A stretch of DNA of 64,000 bases from Bacillus altitudinis 41KF2b (lineage in GTDB: Bacteria > Bacillota > Bacilli > Bacillales > Bacillaceae): positions 310,001-374,000 of the forward strand of contig NZ_ASJC01000001.1 in the NCBI RefSeq assembly GCF_000691145.1, given 5' to 3'. Position numbers and translations under genes: made by a program. This document shows, in pieces, positions 1 through 9,129 of this stretch. How positions within the stretch are numbered: position 1 is the stretch's first letter; the number at the start of each line of letters is the position of its first letter. The notes beneath the pieces are model-generated. The model ran no database searches. It worked only from the letters and a program-made list of their open reading frames with translations, and was not told the origin of the DNA.

Positions 1-531
1 GAAATCTCAGATCAAACGAATTTACTCGCACTGAATGCAAGTATTGAAGCAGCGAGAGCAGGAGAAAGCGGAAGAGGATTTGCTGTTGTTGCAGAAGAAG
101 TCAGAAAGCTGGCTGAACAATCTGCGGAATCAACGAAACATATTAGTGAAACCGTAAAACTCATTCAAGATGAATCGAAAAAGGCAGCTGAAGCGATGAC
201 AGCAGCAAGCAAAATGAATGAAGAACAAGGTGATGCCATCAATTCAACAGGAGAGGCACTCAGCAGTATCACAATGGAAATGCAGGCACTTGTCGGCTCC
301 ATTGACAGCATTCATACACAAATCAATGAAATGACTGAAGAACAGCAGAAAATGAATGATTCCATTCAAAGTATTGCGGCCATTTCACAAGAATCCGCCG
401 CTTCAGCTGAGGAAGTACATGCTTCGACAGACGAACAAGTACAAGCTTTAGAAAGAACGAAAACATCAACAGAAATGTTGAACGAATCAAGTCAGGCACT
501 GCGTCAGGCAGTCAATCGGTTTAAACTATAA
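1..531 (+). CDS. mcpC: methyl-accepting chemotaxis protein, C-terminal part (McpC-like)
   Basis: This is the C-terminal 176 codons of a chemoreceptor; its start lies before the window. The reading frame is open from base 1. It shows the highly conserved hairpin tip of the cytoplasmic signalling domain ([20 protein letters not shown], then [18 protein letters not shown]), where CheA and CheW bind. A long coiled coil rich in Ser, Ala and Glu follows to the stop. The ligand-binding part is not visible, so the identity as McpC (an amino-acid receptor in B. subtilis) rests on the neighbours ykwC, ykwD and pbpH. Chemoreceptor family certain, specific symbol inferred. Confidence 0.85.
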   Translation, partial: EISDQTNLLALNASIEAARAGESGRGFAVVAEEVRKLAEQSAESTKHISETVKLIQDESKKAAEAMTAASKMNEEQGDAINSTGEALSSITMEMQALVGSIDSIHTQINEMTEEQQKMNDSIQSIAAISQESAASAEEVHASTDEQVQALERTKTSTEMLNESSQALRQAVNRFKL

Positions 532-540
532 TCTTGCAGA

Positions 541-574
541 AAAGAACCTTGCCATGTGAGCAAGGTTCTTTTTG
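541..574 (+). terminator. rho-independent terminator of the chemoreceptor gene
   Basis: Perfect 11-bp stem AAGAACCTTGC / GCAAGGTTCTT with a 7-nt loop and a T tract, ten bases after the stop codon. Confidence 0.9.
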
Positions 575-607
575 TATGATAAAATATGAACAGAGGAGGG
601 TGCCAAC

Positions 608-1393
608 ATGCATGTTAATCTATCTGGCAAAAAAGCATTGGTCGCAGCAAGCAGTCAAGGTATCGGTAAAGCCATTGCCTTTCATCTTGCAAAAGAGGGA
701 GCAGATGTGATGGTCTCGGGAAGACATGAGCAAACGCTGCAAGAAGCGGTCAAAGAATTATCCCCGCTTGTAAAAGGGAAGCTGACGTATCAAGTATGTG
801 ATGTATCTGACGCCGAGCAAATTAAAGCGCTTGTCGTCGCAGCAGCAGGTGATGAAAAACGTCTTGATATACTCGTGAACAATACAGGCGGTCCTCAAAC
901 AGGAACACTTGAAACCTTAACAGATGAAGATTGGATGGAATCATTTCAGCTTCATTTACTCAGCTATATTCGGTTATTAAAAGAAGCCTTGCCGTATTTA
1001 AAAAAACAAGGTGCACGCGTGTTAAATATTGCATCTATGTCGGTCAAAGAACCGATCCCAGGCTTGATGCTGTCGAATACATTTAGACCGGCCATTACCG
1101 GCTGGACAAAAACAGCTGCTCAGGAGCTTGCCAAAGATGGCATTTTGATCAATACCTTAGCCCCTGGGAAAATTGAAACAGAGCGCGTGAAACAGTTAGA
1201 CAAACACCGTGCACAAGAGGAGCAACAATCGGTTGAAGAGATCAAAGCACAAGCTGAACGTATGATTCCGCTGGGCCGTTACGGGCAGCCAGAGGAATTT
1301 GCAGCATATGCGGCTTTTCTTTTATCTGAAGCCAATACATATATGACAGGTCAAACCCTCATCATTGATGGTGGATTGACAAAGTCTCTATAA
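608..1393 (+). CDS. short-chain dehydrogenase/reductase with non-canonical active site
   Basis: A 261-residue classical-size SDR. The N-terminal Rossmann motif reads ASSQGIGKA (about residues 14-22), the NAG-type motif is NNTGG (about 91), and the C-terminal DGGL end is typical. The usual catalytic Tyr-x-x-x-Lys is not there: after the conserved Ser (IASMS, about 141), the equivalent stretch reads SNTFR, so Tyr is replaced by Ser and Lys by Arg. A strong GAGGAGGGT site precedes ATG 608. The stop is followed after 13 bases by the ykwC-like dehydrogenase, so the two probably form an operon and may act on related hydroxy- or keto-acids. Substrate unknown. The fold is sure, catalysis is not. Confidence 0.8.
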   Translation: MHVNLSGKKALVAASSQGIGKAIAFHLAKEGADVMVSGRHEQTLQEAVKELSPLVKGKLTYQVCDVSDAEQIKALVVAAAGDEKRLDILVNNTGGPQTGTLETLTDEDWMESFQLHLLSYIRLLKEALPYLKKQGARVLNIASMSVKEPIPGLMLSNTFRPAITGWTKTAAQELAKDGILINTLAPGKIETERVKQLDKHRAQEEQQSVEEIKAQAERMIPLGRYGQPEEFAAYAAFLLSEANTYMTGQTLIIDGGLTKSL

Positions 1394-1406
1394 GGAGGAA
1401 TTCTTG

Positions 1407-2279
1407 ATGGCACAAATCAAAACAGTTGGTTTTATTGGAATCGGTGTAATGGGGCGTAGTATGGCAGGGCATTTAATGAATGCTGGCTACGAAGTTCTCG
1501 TTTATACAAGAACAAAAGCAAAGGCAGACACATTGGTTCAAAAAGGTGCTCTTTGGAAATCGACCGTAAAGGAGATCGCAAAGGAGGCAGATGCCGTCAT
1601 CACAATGGTCGGGTATCCATCAGATGTAGAAGAAGTCTATTTAGGAGAAGATGGACTCGTGGCACATGCTGCACCTGGTACATACCTCATTGATATGACC
1701 ACATCGAAACCTCAGCTGGCAAAAGAAATTGAAGCGAAAGCGAAGGAAAAAGGACTATTTGCATTAGATGCGCCGGTCTCTGGCGGAGACGTTGGAGCCC
1801 AAAACGGCACGCTGGCCATTATGATTGGTGGAGAAAAAGCAGCCTATGAAGCGTGCCTGCCGCTATTTCAGCAAATGGGAGAAAATATTCAATATCAAGG
1901 ACCTGCAGGAAGTGGTCAGCATACAAAAATGTGTAACCAAATTGCTATCGCAGCAGGGATGGTAGGTGTGGCTGAGGCAATGGCCTATGCTGAAAAATCA
2001 GGACTTGATCCAGAGCAGGTACTTAAAAGCATCACAACAGGAGCAGCCGGCAGCTGGTCTTTGTCAAACCTTGCGCCAAGAATGCTGAAAGGTGATTTCG
2101 AGCCAGGATTTTATGTGAAGCATTTTATCAAGGATATGGGCATTGCACTTGAAGAGGCAGAGCTGATGGGAGAAAAGATGCCAGGCCTTTCACTAGCGAA
2201 GTCATTATATGAAAAGCTCAGTGAACAGGGCGAAGAAAACAGCGGAACACAAAGCATCTATAAATTATGGGTGAAATAA
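1407..2279 (+). CDS. ykwC: 3-hydroxyisobutyrate dehydrogenase-family oxidoreductase YkwC
   Basis: A 290-residue beta-hydroxyacid dehydrogenase. It begins with the NAD(P)-binding GFIGIGVMGRSMAGHL motif and carries the substrate-binding DAPVSGGDVGA motif (about residues 124-134). The catalytic-lysine region is GSGQHTKMCNQ (about 172-182). ATG 1407 is chosen over the in-frame TTG three bases upstream because it sits eight bases from AAGGAGG. It follows the SDR gene by 13 bases and is probably cotranscribed. The family oxidises 3-hydroxy acids such as 3-hydroxyisobutyrate or tartronate semialdehyde; the substrate of YkwC is not known. A weak hairpin (AAACTG/CAGTTT, 2283-2309) follows the stop. 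Confidence 0.88.
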   Translation: MAQIKTVGFIGIGVMGRSMAGHLMNAGYEVLVYTRTKAKADTLVQKGALWKSTVKEIAKEADAVITMVGYPSDVEEVYLGEDGLVAHAAPGTYLIDMTTSKPQLAKEIEAKAKEKGLFALDAPVSGGDVGAQNGTLAIMIGGEKAAYEACLPLFQQMGENIQYQGPAGSGQHTKMCNQIAIAAGMVGVAEAMAYAEKSGLDPEQVLKSITTGAAGSWSLSNLAPRMLKGDFEPGFYVKHFIKDMGIALEEAELMGEKMPGLSLAKSLYEKLSEQGEENSGTQSIYKLWVK

Positions 2280-2310
2280 AAAAACTGCCCCGCCTAGGTG
2301 GAACAGTTTG

Positions 2311-2360
2311 TAGCGTGTAAACAAGCCCTCACATTACTGAAAAAAGAAGACAAACTAAAA
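2311..2360 (+). repeat. internally deleted remnant of the 166-bp intergenic repeat
   Basis: The first half (AGCGTGTAAACAAGCCCTCA) matches the left end of the element seen at 15531 (AGCATGTAGACAAACCCTCG). It runs directly into ACTGAAAAAAGAAGACAAA, which matches the right-end region near 15647 (ACTGAAAAGAAG, then AAAGGGC). About 100 internal bases are missing. This is a by-eye alignment. Confidence 0.5.
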
Positions 2361-2390
2361 ACCTGTCCCAAATAGAGACAGGTTTTTTTG
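2356..2390. terminator. bidirectional terminator between ykwC and ykwD
   Basis: Stem AAAACCTGTC / GACAGGTTTT with T runs on both sides, placed between two convergent genes. Confidence 0.85.
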
Positions 2391-2393
2391 ATC

Positions 2394-3191
2394 TTATTTT
2401 CCGATGAATTGCTGCGTCCAGTAGTTACCAGATTTCACATAACCTACACCGATATGTGTATAGTTTTTGTTTAAAATGTTCGCTCTATGACCTTCACTGT
2501 TCATCCAAGCTGTTACTACTTCTTGAGGTGATCTTTGACCTTGCGCAATGTTTTCACCTGCTGTTTTGTATGTGATACCAAATTGCTTCATTTGATCAAA
2601 TGGAGATCCGTAAGTTGGGCTTGTATGAGAGAAATAGTTTTTATCTTTCATATCTTGTGATTTAGCGCGAGCAGATTTGCTTAATTTAGAATCAACAGAA
2701 AGAGCTTTTAAGCCTTGTTTTGCACGCTCTTTATTTGTCAGTTCAACCACTTCTTGTTCAAATGCATTTAAGCTGCTGTCTGCTTTTGTTGCAGTTGTGT
2801 CTTTTTGATCAGATTTTGAGCTGTTGTTCGTTGTGTTTTCTTTTGCTGGTGTGCTTGGTTTAGAAGTAGCTGGTTTTTTCACTGATTCTTGTTTTTGCTC
2901 ATTTTTTGCTTTGTTTACTTCTTTCACCACTTTTGTTCCAGTAACAGGTTGACCACTTTTGATCAGCTTGTTTAATAGAGCTTCGATCTCTTTTTGATTT
3001 GAAGTGCTTAGCTTGTTTACATCTGAAGAGATATGTAATTTTGCAGCTAATGTATGAAGATCAATGGCTTGATGCTGTACGTTTATGACTTGTTTCAGGT
3101 TAAGCTCTTTCGCATCAGCTGAATGCCCTCCAGTGAACGTGATCAATGCAGCAGCTGTCAGCGCTGAAAAAATGAATGATTTCTTTTTCAT
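2394..3191 (-). CDS. ykwD: secreted CAP/SCP-domain protein YkwD
   Basis: A 265-residue exported protein. The start ATG at 3191 is preceded by AGGAGGAG; the 13 upstream codons in frame lack a site. Signal peptide: KKK, then a hydrophobic core, with probable cleavage after HSADA (about residue 25). Residues 90-150 are a low-complexity Lys/Ser/Thr/Asn linker. The last 115 residues form a CAP domain with the hallmark pieces NYFSHTSP, AGENIAQG, WMNSEGHRANIL and IGVGYV. Bacterial CAP proteins are secreted and of uncertain biochemical role. It is convergent with ykwC and shares its terminator. Confidence 0.9.
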   Translation of the reverse strand: MKKKSFIFSALTAAALITFTGGHSADAKELNLKQVINVQHQAIDLHTLAAKLHISSDVNKLSTSNQKEIEALLNKLIKSGQPVTGTKVVKEVNKAKNEQKQESVKKPATSKPSTPAKENTTNNSSKSDQKDTTATKADSSLNAFEQEVVELTNKERAKQGLKALSVDSKLSKSARAKSQDMKDKNYFSHTSPTYGSPFDQMKQFGITYKTAGENIAQGQRSPQEVVTAWMNSEGHRANILNKNYTHIGVGYVKSGNYWTQQFIGK

Positions 3192-3423
3192 TTTGTAACT
3201 CCTCCTAAAATCTTTGTTTTGTTTTCTCACAGAAAATCATAACATGGACTTTTTGTTATAAACGTACCAGCATCCTCCATTGACAACGCCCATTTGTCAT
3301 TTTTGTTAAAGTCATAGAAAGAATCTCCTTATATCAATGAATGGAGAATCTTTCTATTTAAAGAAAACGACATAAACATACCAATATTTTAAAGTGTTAG
3401 TATATTTTTTTGCAGAATAGGGA

Positions 3424-3480
3424 TTGACAGCTTTTTTTCACTTGTTTCGCTGTAACAACTATTACAAAAGTGTTACAATA
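3424..3480 (+). promoter_or_regulatory. pbpH upstream region with TGTAAC/GTTACA dyad
   Basis: The 336-base gap between ykwD and pbpH holds no gene. A TTGACA (3424-3429) has no good -10 at 17 bases. A second possibility is TACAAT (3474-3479). Between them are a wide dyad TGTAAC-N15-GTTACA (3451-3476) and a third TTACA (3462), suggestive of a protein-binding site. The promoter assignment is uncertain. Confidence 0.3.
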
Positions 3481-3527
3481 ATGAGTGGTAATTGTAAAAG
3501 ATTGAAAGGATGAGAGGAGCTACATAA

Positions 3528-5654
3528 GTGGGAGAGAAACAGCATCAAGGTGCTGCCGAGCAGAAAAAAATGAAGCGCCGGAACGCCTGGAGAATTAATC
3601 TCTTTTTCTTCGCTGTATTTAGTTTATTTGCTGGACTTGTCATCAAGCTCGGCGTGCTGCAAATCGTCAATGGTGAGGATTATAAAAAGCAAGCCAACCG
3701 AACTGAAGTCAAAACAGCATCATACCCGTCTCCAAGAGGAAAAATGTATGACGCGAGAGGAAGGGTCGTTGTTGATAACGAAAGTGTACCTGCCATCGTT
3801 TATACATCAGAAAGCGGTGTGAAAGCGGAGGATAAGATTAAAGTAGCAAGAAAACTTGCGACTTATATAAAAATGGATACAGATTTTTTGAGAGAGCGTG
3901 ACATTCGAGATTTTTGGCTGGCAAGCCACCCGGAAGAAGCGGATAAGCTCATTTCAAAAGCAGAGCAAAAGAATCTTAAATCAAAAGATGTCTATCCACT
4001 TCAAGTAGAGCGTGTGCCTAAGAAAGAAGTCAAGGCGATCGAAAAAGATGCAGAGGAAAAAGCAGTTGCAGCGATCTATCGCAGGTTTACAGGCGGATAT
4101 GCCTTTGAACCTCAAATCGTGAAAGCGATGGACCCGAACGAAGAGAAAAAAGGGGACGAAAAAGTTGCGCTGCTTGATGAAACAAAAGAATCAAAACAGA
4201 CATCATCCGTAAGTTTGACATACGAAGAGATCTCACTTGTATCAGAGCATCTTGATGAACTGCCTGGTGTAAATGTCATCAATGACTGGACAAGGAAATA
4301 TCCGTATGAAAAAACCCTCTATAATGTCCTTGGCGGTGTCACCACCCCAGAGCAAGGTATTATAAAAGAGCGTGAAGATTACTATATGGCAAGAGGTTAC
4401 TCGAGAAATGACCGAGTAGGAAAAAGTTATTTAGAATATCAATATGAGGATTTTCTCAATCCAGAAAAAGCAACTGTTCAATATACACAGGTCGGCGGAA
4501 AACTGCTTGATGAAATCAAGCGGACAGAAGGACGAAGAGGACTTGACCTTGCACTCACATTTGATATGGAGCTGCAAAAGGAAGTCGACAAAATCGTTGA
4601 ATCAGAGCTAAGATCCGCTAGTGCAAGAAACTATATGATGGACCGTGCCTTTGTTGTGATGATGGACCCTAACACAGGTGATGTTCTCGCGATGTCAGGG
4701 AAGAAAATGGACGGCAGGGACGTCACAGATTATGCGATCGGAACATTTACGACACAGTATGAAATGGGCTCTGTTGTCAAAGGAGCTACTGTCCTCTCTG
4801 GTTATCAAGATGGCATGTCACACAATCAATCCTATTTGGATACACCGCTGTATTTTGCGGGAAGTGGAGGAAAGCCTAAACAGTCTTACAAAGTTCTTGG
4901 ATGGGTTAACGACCTTCAGGCACTCCAAAAAAGTTCCAACGTTTACATGTTCCAAGTGGCGATGAGAATGGCAGGGATCACCTATCAAAAAGATGGCCCG
5001 TTACGGGCAAGACCTGAACACTTACAAAAAATGAGAAACTACTATGCGCAATTCGGTCTTGGCGTGAAAACAGGCATCGACTTGCCGCAGGAATCAAGCG
5101 GAATGCAGACGCATCCTCAGACAGTCGGCGGACTCTTGCTTGATGAAGCGATTGGCCAGTATGACACGTATACACCACTTCAAGTCGCACAATACATGTC
5201 GACCATCGCAAATGGAGGTAACCGTATTCAGCCAAGAGTGGTGAAAAGTGTTCACTTCCCAACGAATAAGGAAGAAGTAGGTCCAGTTGTGAAGAAATAT
5301 GAGCCGAAGGTGCTAAACACCATTAACAACTCGAAAGCAGATATCGACCGCGTCAAAATGGGACTAAAAATGGTCACATCAACAGGCGGGACTGCCGCTG
5401 GCCGGTTCGGTCAGCATGATGTCGCAGGGAAAACGGGTACAGCCCAAACCTTCTACTATGGTGCCAACCGGAGCTGGTGGGGGAATGCCACGTACAACTT
5501 AACCTTTGGAGGATATTATCCTTCTTCCAATCCGAAAGTGGCATTTAGTGTCGTCACACCGTATGTATCAGATAAAGATCCTGTCATTAAAACCATTCCA
5601 AGTAAAATTGTTGATAAGTACGTTGAATTACAAAAGAAATATGAAAAGCAATAA
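3528..5654 (+). CDS. pbpH: class B penicillin-binding protein PbpH (transpeptidase)
   Basis: A 708-residue membrane-anchored D,D-transpeptidase for lateral-wall peptidoglycan. One transmembrane anchor lies at about residues 24-46, followed by a dimerisation region starting with YPSPRGKMYDARGRVV. The penicillin-binding domain has the active-site Ser in SVVK (Ser 415), the SSN motif (469-471) and KTGT (635-638). Start GTG 3528 follows GAGGAG by eight bases; no ATG in frame is better placed. In B. subtilis PbpH is partly redundant with PBP2a in rod elongation. A strong terminator follows. Length agrees with the family. Confidence 0.93.
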   Translation: MGEKQHQGAAEQKKMKRRNAWRINLFFFAVFSLFAGLVIKLGVLQIVNGEDYKKQANRTEVKTASYPSPRGKMYDARGRVVVDNESVPAIVYTSESGVKAEDKIKVARKLATYIKMDTDFLRERDIRDFWLASHPEEADKLISKAEQKNLKSKDVYPLQVERVPKKEVKAIEKDAEEKAVAAIYRRFTGGYAFEPQIVKAMDPNEEKKGDEKVALLDETKESKQTSSVSLTYEEISLVSEHLDELPGVNVINDWTRKYPYEKTLYNVLGGVTTPEQGIIKEREDYYMARGYSRNDRVGKSYLEYQYEDFLNPEKATVQYTQVGGKLLDEIKRTEGRRGLDLALTFDMELQKEVDKIVESELRSASARNYMMDRAFVVMMDPNTGDVLAMSGKKMDGRDVTDYAIGTFTTQYEMGSVVKGATVLSGYQDGMSHNQSYLDTPLYFAGSGGKPKQSYKVLGWVNDLQALQKSSNVYMFQVAMRMAGITYQKDGPLRARPEHLQKMRNYYAQFGLGVKTGIDLPQESSGMQTHPQTVGGLLLDEAIGQYDTYTPLQVAQYMSTIANGGNRIQPRVVKSVHFPTNKEEVGPVVKKYEPKVLNTINNSKADIDRVKMGLKMVTSTGGTAAGRFGQHDVAGKTGTAQTFYYGANRSWWGNATYNLTFGGYYPSSNPKVAFSVVTPYVSDKDPVIKTIPSKIVDKYVELQKKYEKQ

Positions 5655-5658
5655 ACAG

Positions 5659-5692
5659 CAGGGAGCACAGCAAGAGAAAGTGCTCCCTTTTT
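5659..5692 (+). terminator. terminator of pbpH
   Basis: Stem GGGAGCAC / GTGCTCCC with an 11-nt loop and TTTTT, four bases after the stop codon. Confidence 0.9.
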
Positions 5693-5723
5693 GCTGAAAA
5701 TATGGACGTTTCACACGAGATTG

Positions 5724-5751
5724 GGAGGAAAATACGGTTTTTCTAGCGAAT
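5724..5751 (+). promoter_or_regulatory. SigH promoter of kinA
   Basis: GGAGGAAAA (5724-5732), 14 bases, CGAAT (5747-5751): this fits the SigH pattern RWAGGAWWT-N14-HGAAT at all but two positions. B. subtilis kinA is known to be SigH-dependent. The site also shows that the longer open frame beginning near 5691 is not the protein start. Confidence 0.75.
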
Positions 5752-5810
5752 CCTTTTTATACATCAAACTAAGGACAGCCCTAAAAAAATTAAAGGAGGG
5801 TCGGACGACG

Positions 5811-7637
5811 ATGGAACAAAAAATGAAAGATTCGAATCAGCTGTACTCGAATATTGATTTACATGCCGTTCTTTCTTCTAATGGCCGCTTTCTCTACATT
5901 TCTTCCAATTGTAAGCAGCTTTTGCTCTATGAACAAAAGGATTTACTAGGGTGTTTTTTGAAAGACTTTGTTCATACCGAAGATCAATTTCTCGTCGAAA
6001 GTTATTTCTATAATCAGCACATGCTAGAGATTTGCCACTTTAGACTGCTTAGAAGTGATCTTACAGCTGTATGGGTAGAAGCAAGCATTGATTTTGTTGC
6101 TTGTGATGGGTTAGACAACGATTTAAGTAGAGAAATGATCCTGAAAATGAGGGTAATGAATACAGAGCCTCAAAAAGCAGCATTTCAACCAACAGAAGTG
6201 TCAGAACAGTCGTTAGGCAGTCTACCGGCTTTCCAAGATGTCAGTGAAGCTGAAAATCTGATTGCCATGCTGCCAAATCCGTTATGTATTACGGCGCTTG
6301 GGAAAATTGTGTATGCCAACGATGCGATGCTGCAATTAATGGGTGTATGTACAAAAGATGAAATGATCGGCAAGTCTGCATTTGATTTTATTGCCGAGGA
6401 GTACCATGACATTGTGAGAAGCCGAATCAACAGACTGCAGCAAGGCCTTCCAGTCGGAATGATTGAACAAATATGGAAAAGACAAGACGGGAGCATGATT
6501 CATATTGAGGTGAAGTCATCTCCGGCAATTTATCAAAATCAACGGGCAGAACTTTTACTCTTAGTGGACATCTCTTCCCGTAAAAAATTTCAAACCGTTC
6601 TTCAAAAAAGCAGAGAGCGGTATCAACTGCTTATCCAAAATTCGATTGATACCATTGCCGTCATCCACGATCATAAATGGGTATTTATGAATGAATCAGG
6701 TATTAAATTATTTGAAGCCGAACATTACGATAAATTAATCGGAAAAGATATCTTTCATCAAATCCATTCATGTGATCAGCAAAAAGTCAAAAAGAGCTTA
6801 TCACGTATTATCGAAAGAGCATCAGATTCTGAGATTGTGACGATGAGCTGCCATACGTTTAAACACCGGTTGATTTATACAGAAATGGTTTGTATCCCTA
6901 CCACATTTTTTGGTGAAACAGCCGTTCAAATTATTTTAAGAGATATATCTGAACGAAAACAGACAGAAGAACTCATGCTGCGCTCTGAAAAATTATCAAT
7001 CGCAGGTCAATTGGCAGCAGGCATTGCACATGAAATAAGGAATCCACTGACGGCGATTAAGGGCTTTTTACAGCTCATTAAACCAAAAACAAAAGACCGT
7101 GATCAATATTTTGAAATTGTCTTCTCTGAGCTGAGCCGGATTGAAATCATCTTAAGTGAGCTACTAATGCTTGCGAAGCCGCAGCAAACGGCATCCATGC
7201 AGACGCTTGATTTGAAAAAAATCATTAGCGAAGTCACAGCTCTGTTAGAAACACAGGCCAACTTAAATGGAATTTTGATGAACACAAGTGATATTGAGGA
7301 GGATCTCCTGATGAATGGGGATCAAAACCAGCTGAAGCAGGTGTTTATCAATTTAATCAAAAATGCCGTCGAATCCATGCCGGACGGAGGGAAGGTAGAC
7401 ATTACCGCCAAAGCCGAAAAAGAAGGGATACTTGTCACGATTAGAGATGAAGGAATTGGTATTCCTGAATCGGTCATGAAGCGGATCGGCGAACCTTTTT
7501 TAACGACAAAAGAAAAGGGAACAGGGCTTGGGCTCATGGTGACATTTAATATTTTAGAAAATCACAACGGAACCATCCGGGTAGATAGCCATCCAGAGAA
7601 AGGGACTGTGTTTCACATCATGTTTCCCGCAAAATAA
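5811..7637 (+). CDS. kinA: sporulation sensor histidine kinase KinA
   Basis: A 608-residue soluble kinase (B. subtilis KinA has 606) that feeds phosphate into Spo0F and so to Spo0A. It has three N-terminal PAS domains (about residues 20-130, 145-265 and 270-385), the last ending in RDISERKQTEEL. The dimerisation/phosphoacceptor helix follows, with His 407 in AGIAHEIRNPL. The ATP-binding part shows the N box INLIKNAVES, the G1 box DEGIGIP and the G2 box GTGLGL. ATG 5811 has AAAGGAGGG upstream and matches the KinA N-terminus. There are no membrane segments. A SigH promoter lies 60 bases upstream. Confidence 0.96.
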   Translation: MEQKMKDSNQLYSNIDLHAVLSSNGRFLYISSNCKQLLLYEQKDLLGCFLKDFVHTEDQFLVESYFYNQHMLEICHFRLLRSDLTAVWVEASIDFVACDGLDNDLSREMILKMRVMNTEPQKAAFQPTEVSEQSLGSLPAFQDVSEAENLIAMLPNPLCITALGKIVYANDAMLQLMGVCTKDEMIGKSAFDFIAEEYHDIVRSRINRLQQGLPVGMIEQIWKRQDGSMIHIEVKSSPAIYQNQRAELLLLVDISSRKKFQTVLQKSRERYQLLIQNSIDTIAVIHDHKWVFMNESGIKLFEAEHYDKLIGKDIFHQIHSCDQQKVKKSLSRIIERASDSEIVTMSCHTFKHRLIYTEMVCIPTTFFGETAVQIILRDISERKQTEELMLRSEKLSIAGQLAAGIAHEIRNPLTAIKGFLQLIKPKTKDRDQYFEIVFSELSRIEIILSELLMLAKPQQTASMQTLDLKKIISEVTALLETQANLNGILMNTSDIEEDLLMNGDQNQLKQVFINLIKNAVESMPDGGKVDITAKAEKEGILVTIRDEGIGIPESVMKRIGEPFLTTKEKGTGLGLMVTFNILENHNGTIRVDSHPEKGTVFHIMFPAK

Positions 7638-7664
7638 AAACAACGGCAAGAGAGCCGTTGTTTC
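7638..7664. terminator. bidirectional terminator between kinA and patA
   Basis: Stem CAACGGC / GCCGTTG with A- and T-rich flanks between convergent genes. Confidence 0.85.
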
Positions 7665-8835
7665 ATCCGTCTATTGATTGTATGGAACGCTTTTCAAGTA
7701 CAAATTGTTCGAGACGGTCAAGTCCTTCTTTTAACGTTTCAAGTGAATATGCATAGGAAAGGCGCACATATCCTTCTCCGAGTGAAGAGAAAGCAGAACC
7801 AGGTACGACCGCAAGTCTTGTACTTTCTAACAACTCCATGCAAAAATCAAATGAACTCATCCCAAACGATTCAATGGAAGGGAAAATATAAAAAGCGCCG
7901 GAAGGCTTAATGACCGGAAGCCCCATAGAAATGAGTCGATCATATACATAGTCGAGTCTTTTCTTATATTGCTCTCTCATGATTAGTGCATCATCCACAC
8001 CGTTTGTCACTGCTTCAAGTGCCGCCTTTTGTGAGATAGCCGAGGCACAAGACACGTTATATTGATGTACTTTTAATACATGTTTAGCAATAGGAGCGGA
8101 AGCAAATAAAAAGCCGATTCTCCATCCGGTCATGCTATGAGATTTTGACAGTCCATTGATGACAATCGTCTGTTCCTTTAAGAAAGAAGCAATGGAATGA
8201 TGTGGACGATCAAATGTCAGCTCACTATAAATTTCATCAGATAGAATAAAAATATCCTTTCCTTCAAGAAGCTGTGCAATTTCTTTCAATTCTTCTTCTA
8301 ATAGCGTGACCCCAGTTGGATTTGAAGGGTATGGAAGGACAACACACTTTGTCTTTTCCGTTAATGCATCTTCAATCAGCTTGGCGTTTAATTTAAAACC
8401 GGCATTTGTTGTGTCAATATGCACGGGCACCGCACCGCACATCCGAATGATCGGTTCATAGCCAGGGTACACAGGGCCGGGCAGAATGACCTCATCGCCT
8501 TCAGTCAAAATGGTTCGAAACGCAGCATCAATTGCTTGACTCGCACCTGTTGTCACAATGATTTCTGTCTCTGCATCATAATCAAGATGGACTTTCTTTT
8601 TGATGTACTGCTGGATCGCTTGTCTTAGCTCTAAAAATCCAGCATTATGAGTATACGAGGTGAAATTCTCGTCAATGGCTGTTTTGGCAGCTGTTTTGAC
8701 ATGATGCGGCGTATAAAAATCGGGCTGACCTATGGTCAATGAAACGACATCCTCATATGAAGATACGAGATTTGAAAATGTTCGAATGCCTGAAATTTCA
8801 ATATCCTTTACTCTTGGATTCAGCAAATGCTCCAT
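7663..8835 (-). CDS. patA: class I/II aminotransferase PatA
   Basis: A 390-residue PLP enzyme of the aspartate-aminotransferase fold; B. subtilis PatA makes L,L-diaminopimelate or related amino acids. The motifs are GQPDFYTP near the N-terminus, VTTGASQAID (cofactor phosphate region), YPSNPTGV (substrate Asn), LSDEIYSEL (Asp/Tyr pairing with the pyridine ring) and the Schiff-base Lys 231 in LSKSHSMTGWRIGF. The AAGGTGATGAG site precedes ATG 8835. It is convergent with kinA, as in B. subtilis. The true amino donor and acceptor cannot be read from sequence. Confidence 0.9.
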   Translation of the reverse strand: MEHLLNPRVKDIEISGIRTFSNLVSSYEDVVSLTIGQPDFYTPHHVKTAAKTAIDENFTSYTHNAGFLELRQAIQQYIKKKVHLDYDAETEIIVTTGASQAIDAAFRTILTEGDEVILPGPVYPGYEPIIRMCGAVPVHIDTTNAGFKLNAKLIEDALTEKTKCVVLPYPSNPTGVTLLEEELKEIAQLLEGKDIFILSDEIYSELTFDRPHHSIASFLKEQTIVINGLSKSHSMTGWRIGFLFASAPIAKHVLKVHQYNVSCASAISQKAALEAVTNGVDDALIMREQYKKRLDYVYDRLISMGLPVIKPSGAFYIFPSIESFGMSSFDFCMELLESTRLAVVPGSAFSSLGEGYVRLSYAYSLETLKEGLDRLEQFVLEKRSIQSIDG

Positions 8836-9129
8836 TTCTCATCACCTTAAAAATTTATGTTTTTATCCTATTTTACCATTCACTGCATAAATGTCACCTG
8901 CGGAAAGGCTTCGGATATCGTTATATGTAGTCTATTCTCCTATCCATCACAGCATGAGTGATAGATGAAGAAAGAGCAACATTTATTATAGCGTAACCTG
9001 CTCGGAAAATACAGCTCTGCTTAAGATGATTAGAATAAGGCAAAACGGTATAAACTGAAAGAACGAGAGAATCAAGTCATGGGAATTGCTTTCACAGGCA
9101 TACGATCTCCTGAAGGAGGACGATAATAG

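Noticed and set aside
4978-5262. Minus-strand frame inside pbpH and similar frames inside kinA, fruA, ykpA, adeC and rnjA.
   Set aside because: These lie fully within strong coding genes, lack ribosome sites and have shadow-type compositions.
5691-5810. N-terminal extension of KinA by 40 codons.
   Set aside because: The SigH promoter lies inside this stretch, the T run of the pbpH terminator overlaps its first codon, and ATG 5811 has the ribosome site and matches KinA.
8930-9129. A possible riboswitch or metal-responsive leader before the CDF exporter.
   Set aside because: Only a small hairpin (ATCAC / GTGAT near 8947-8963) is seen; no known motif such as a manganese or yybP-ykoY element can be recognised.
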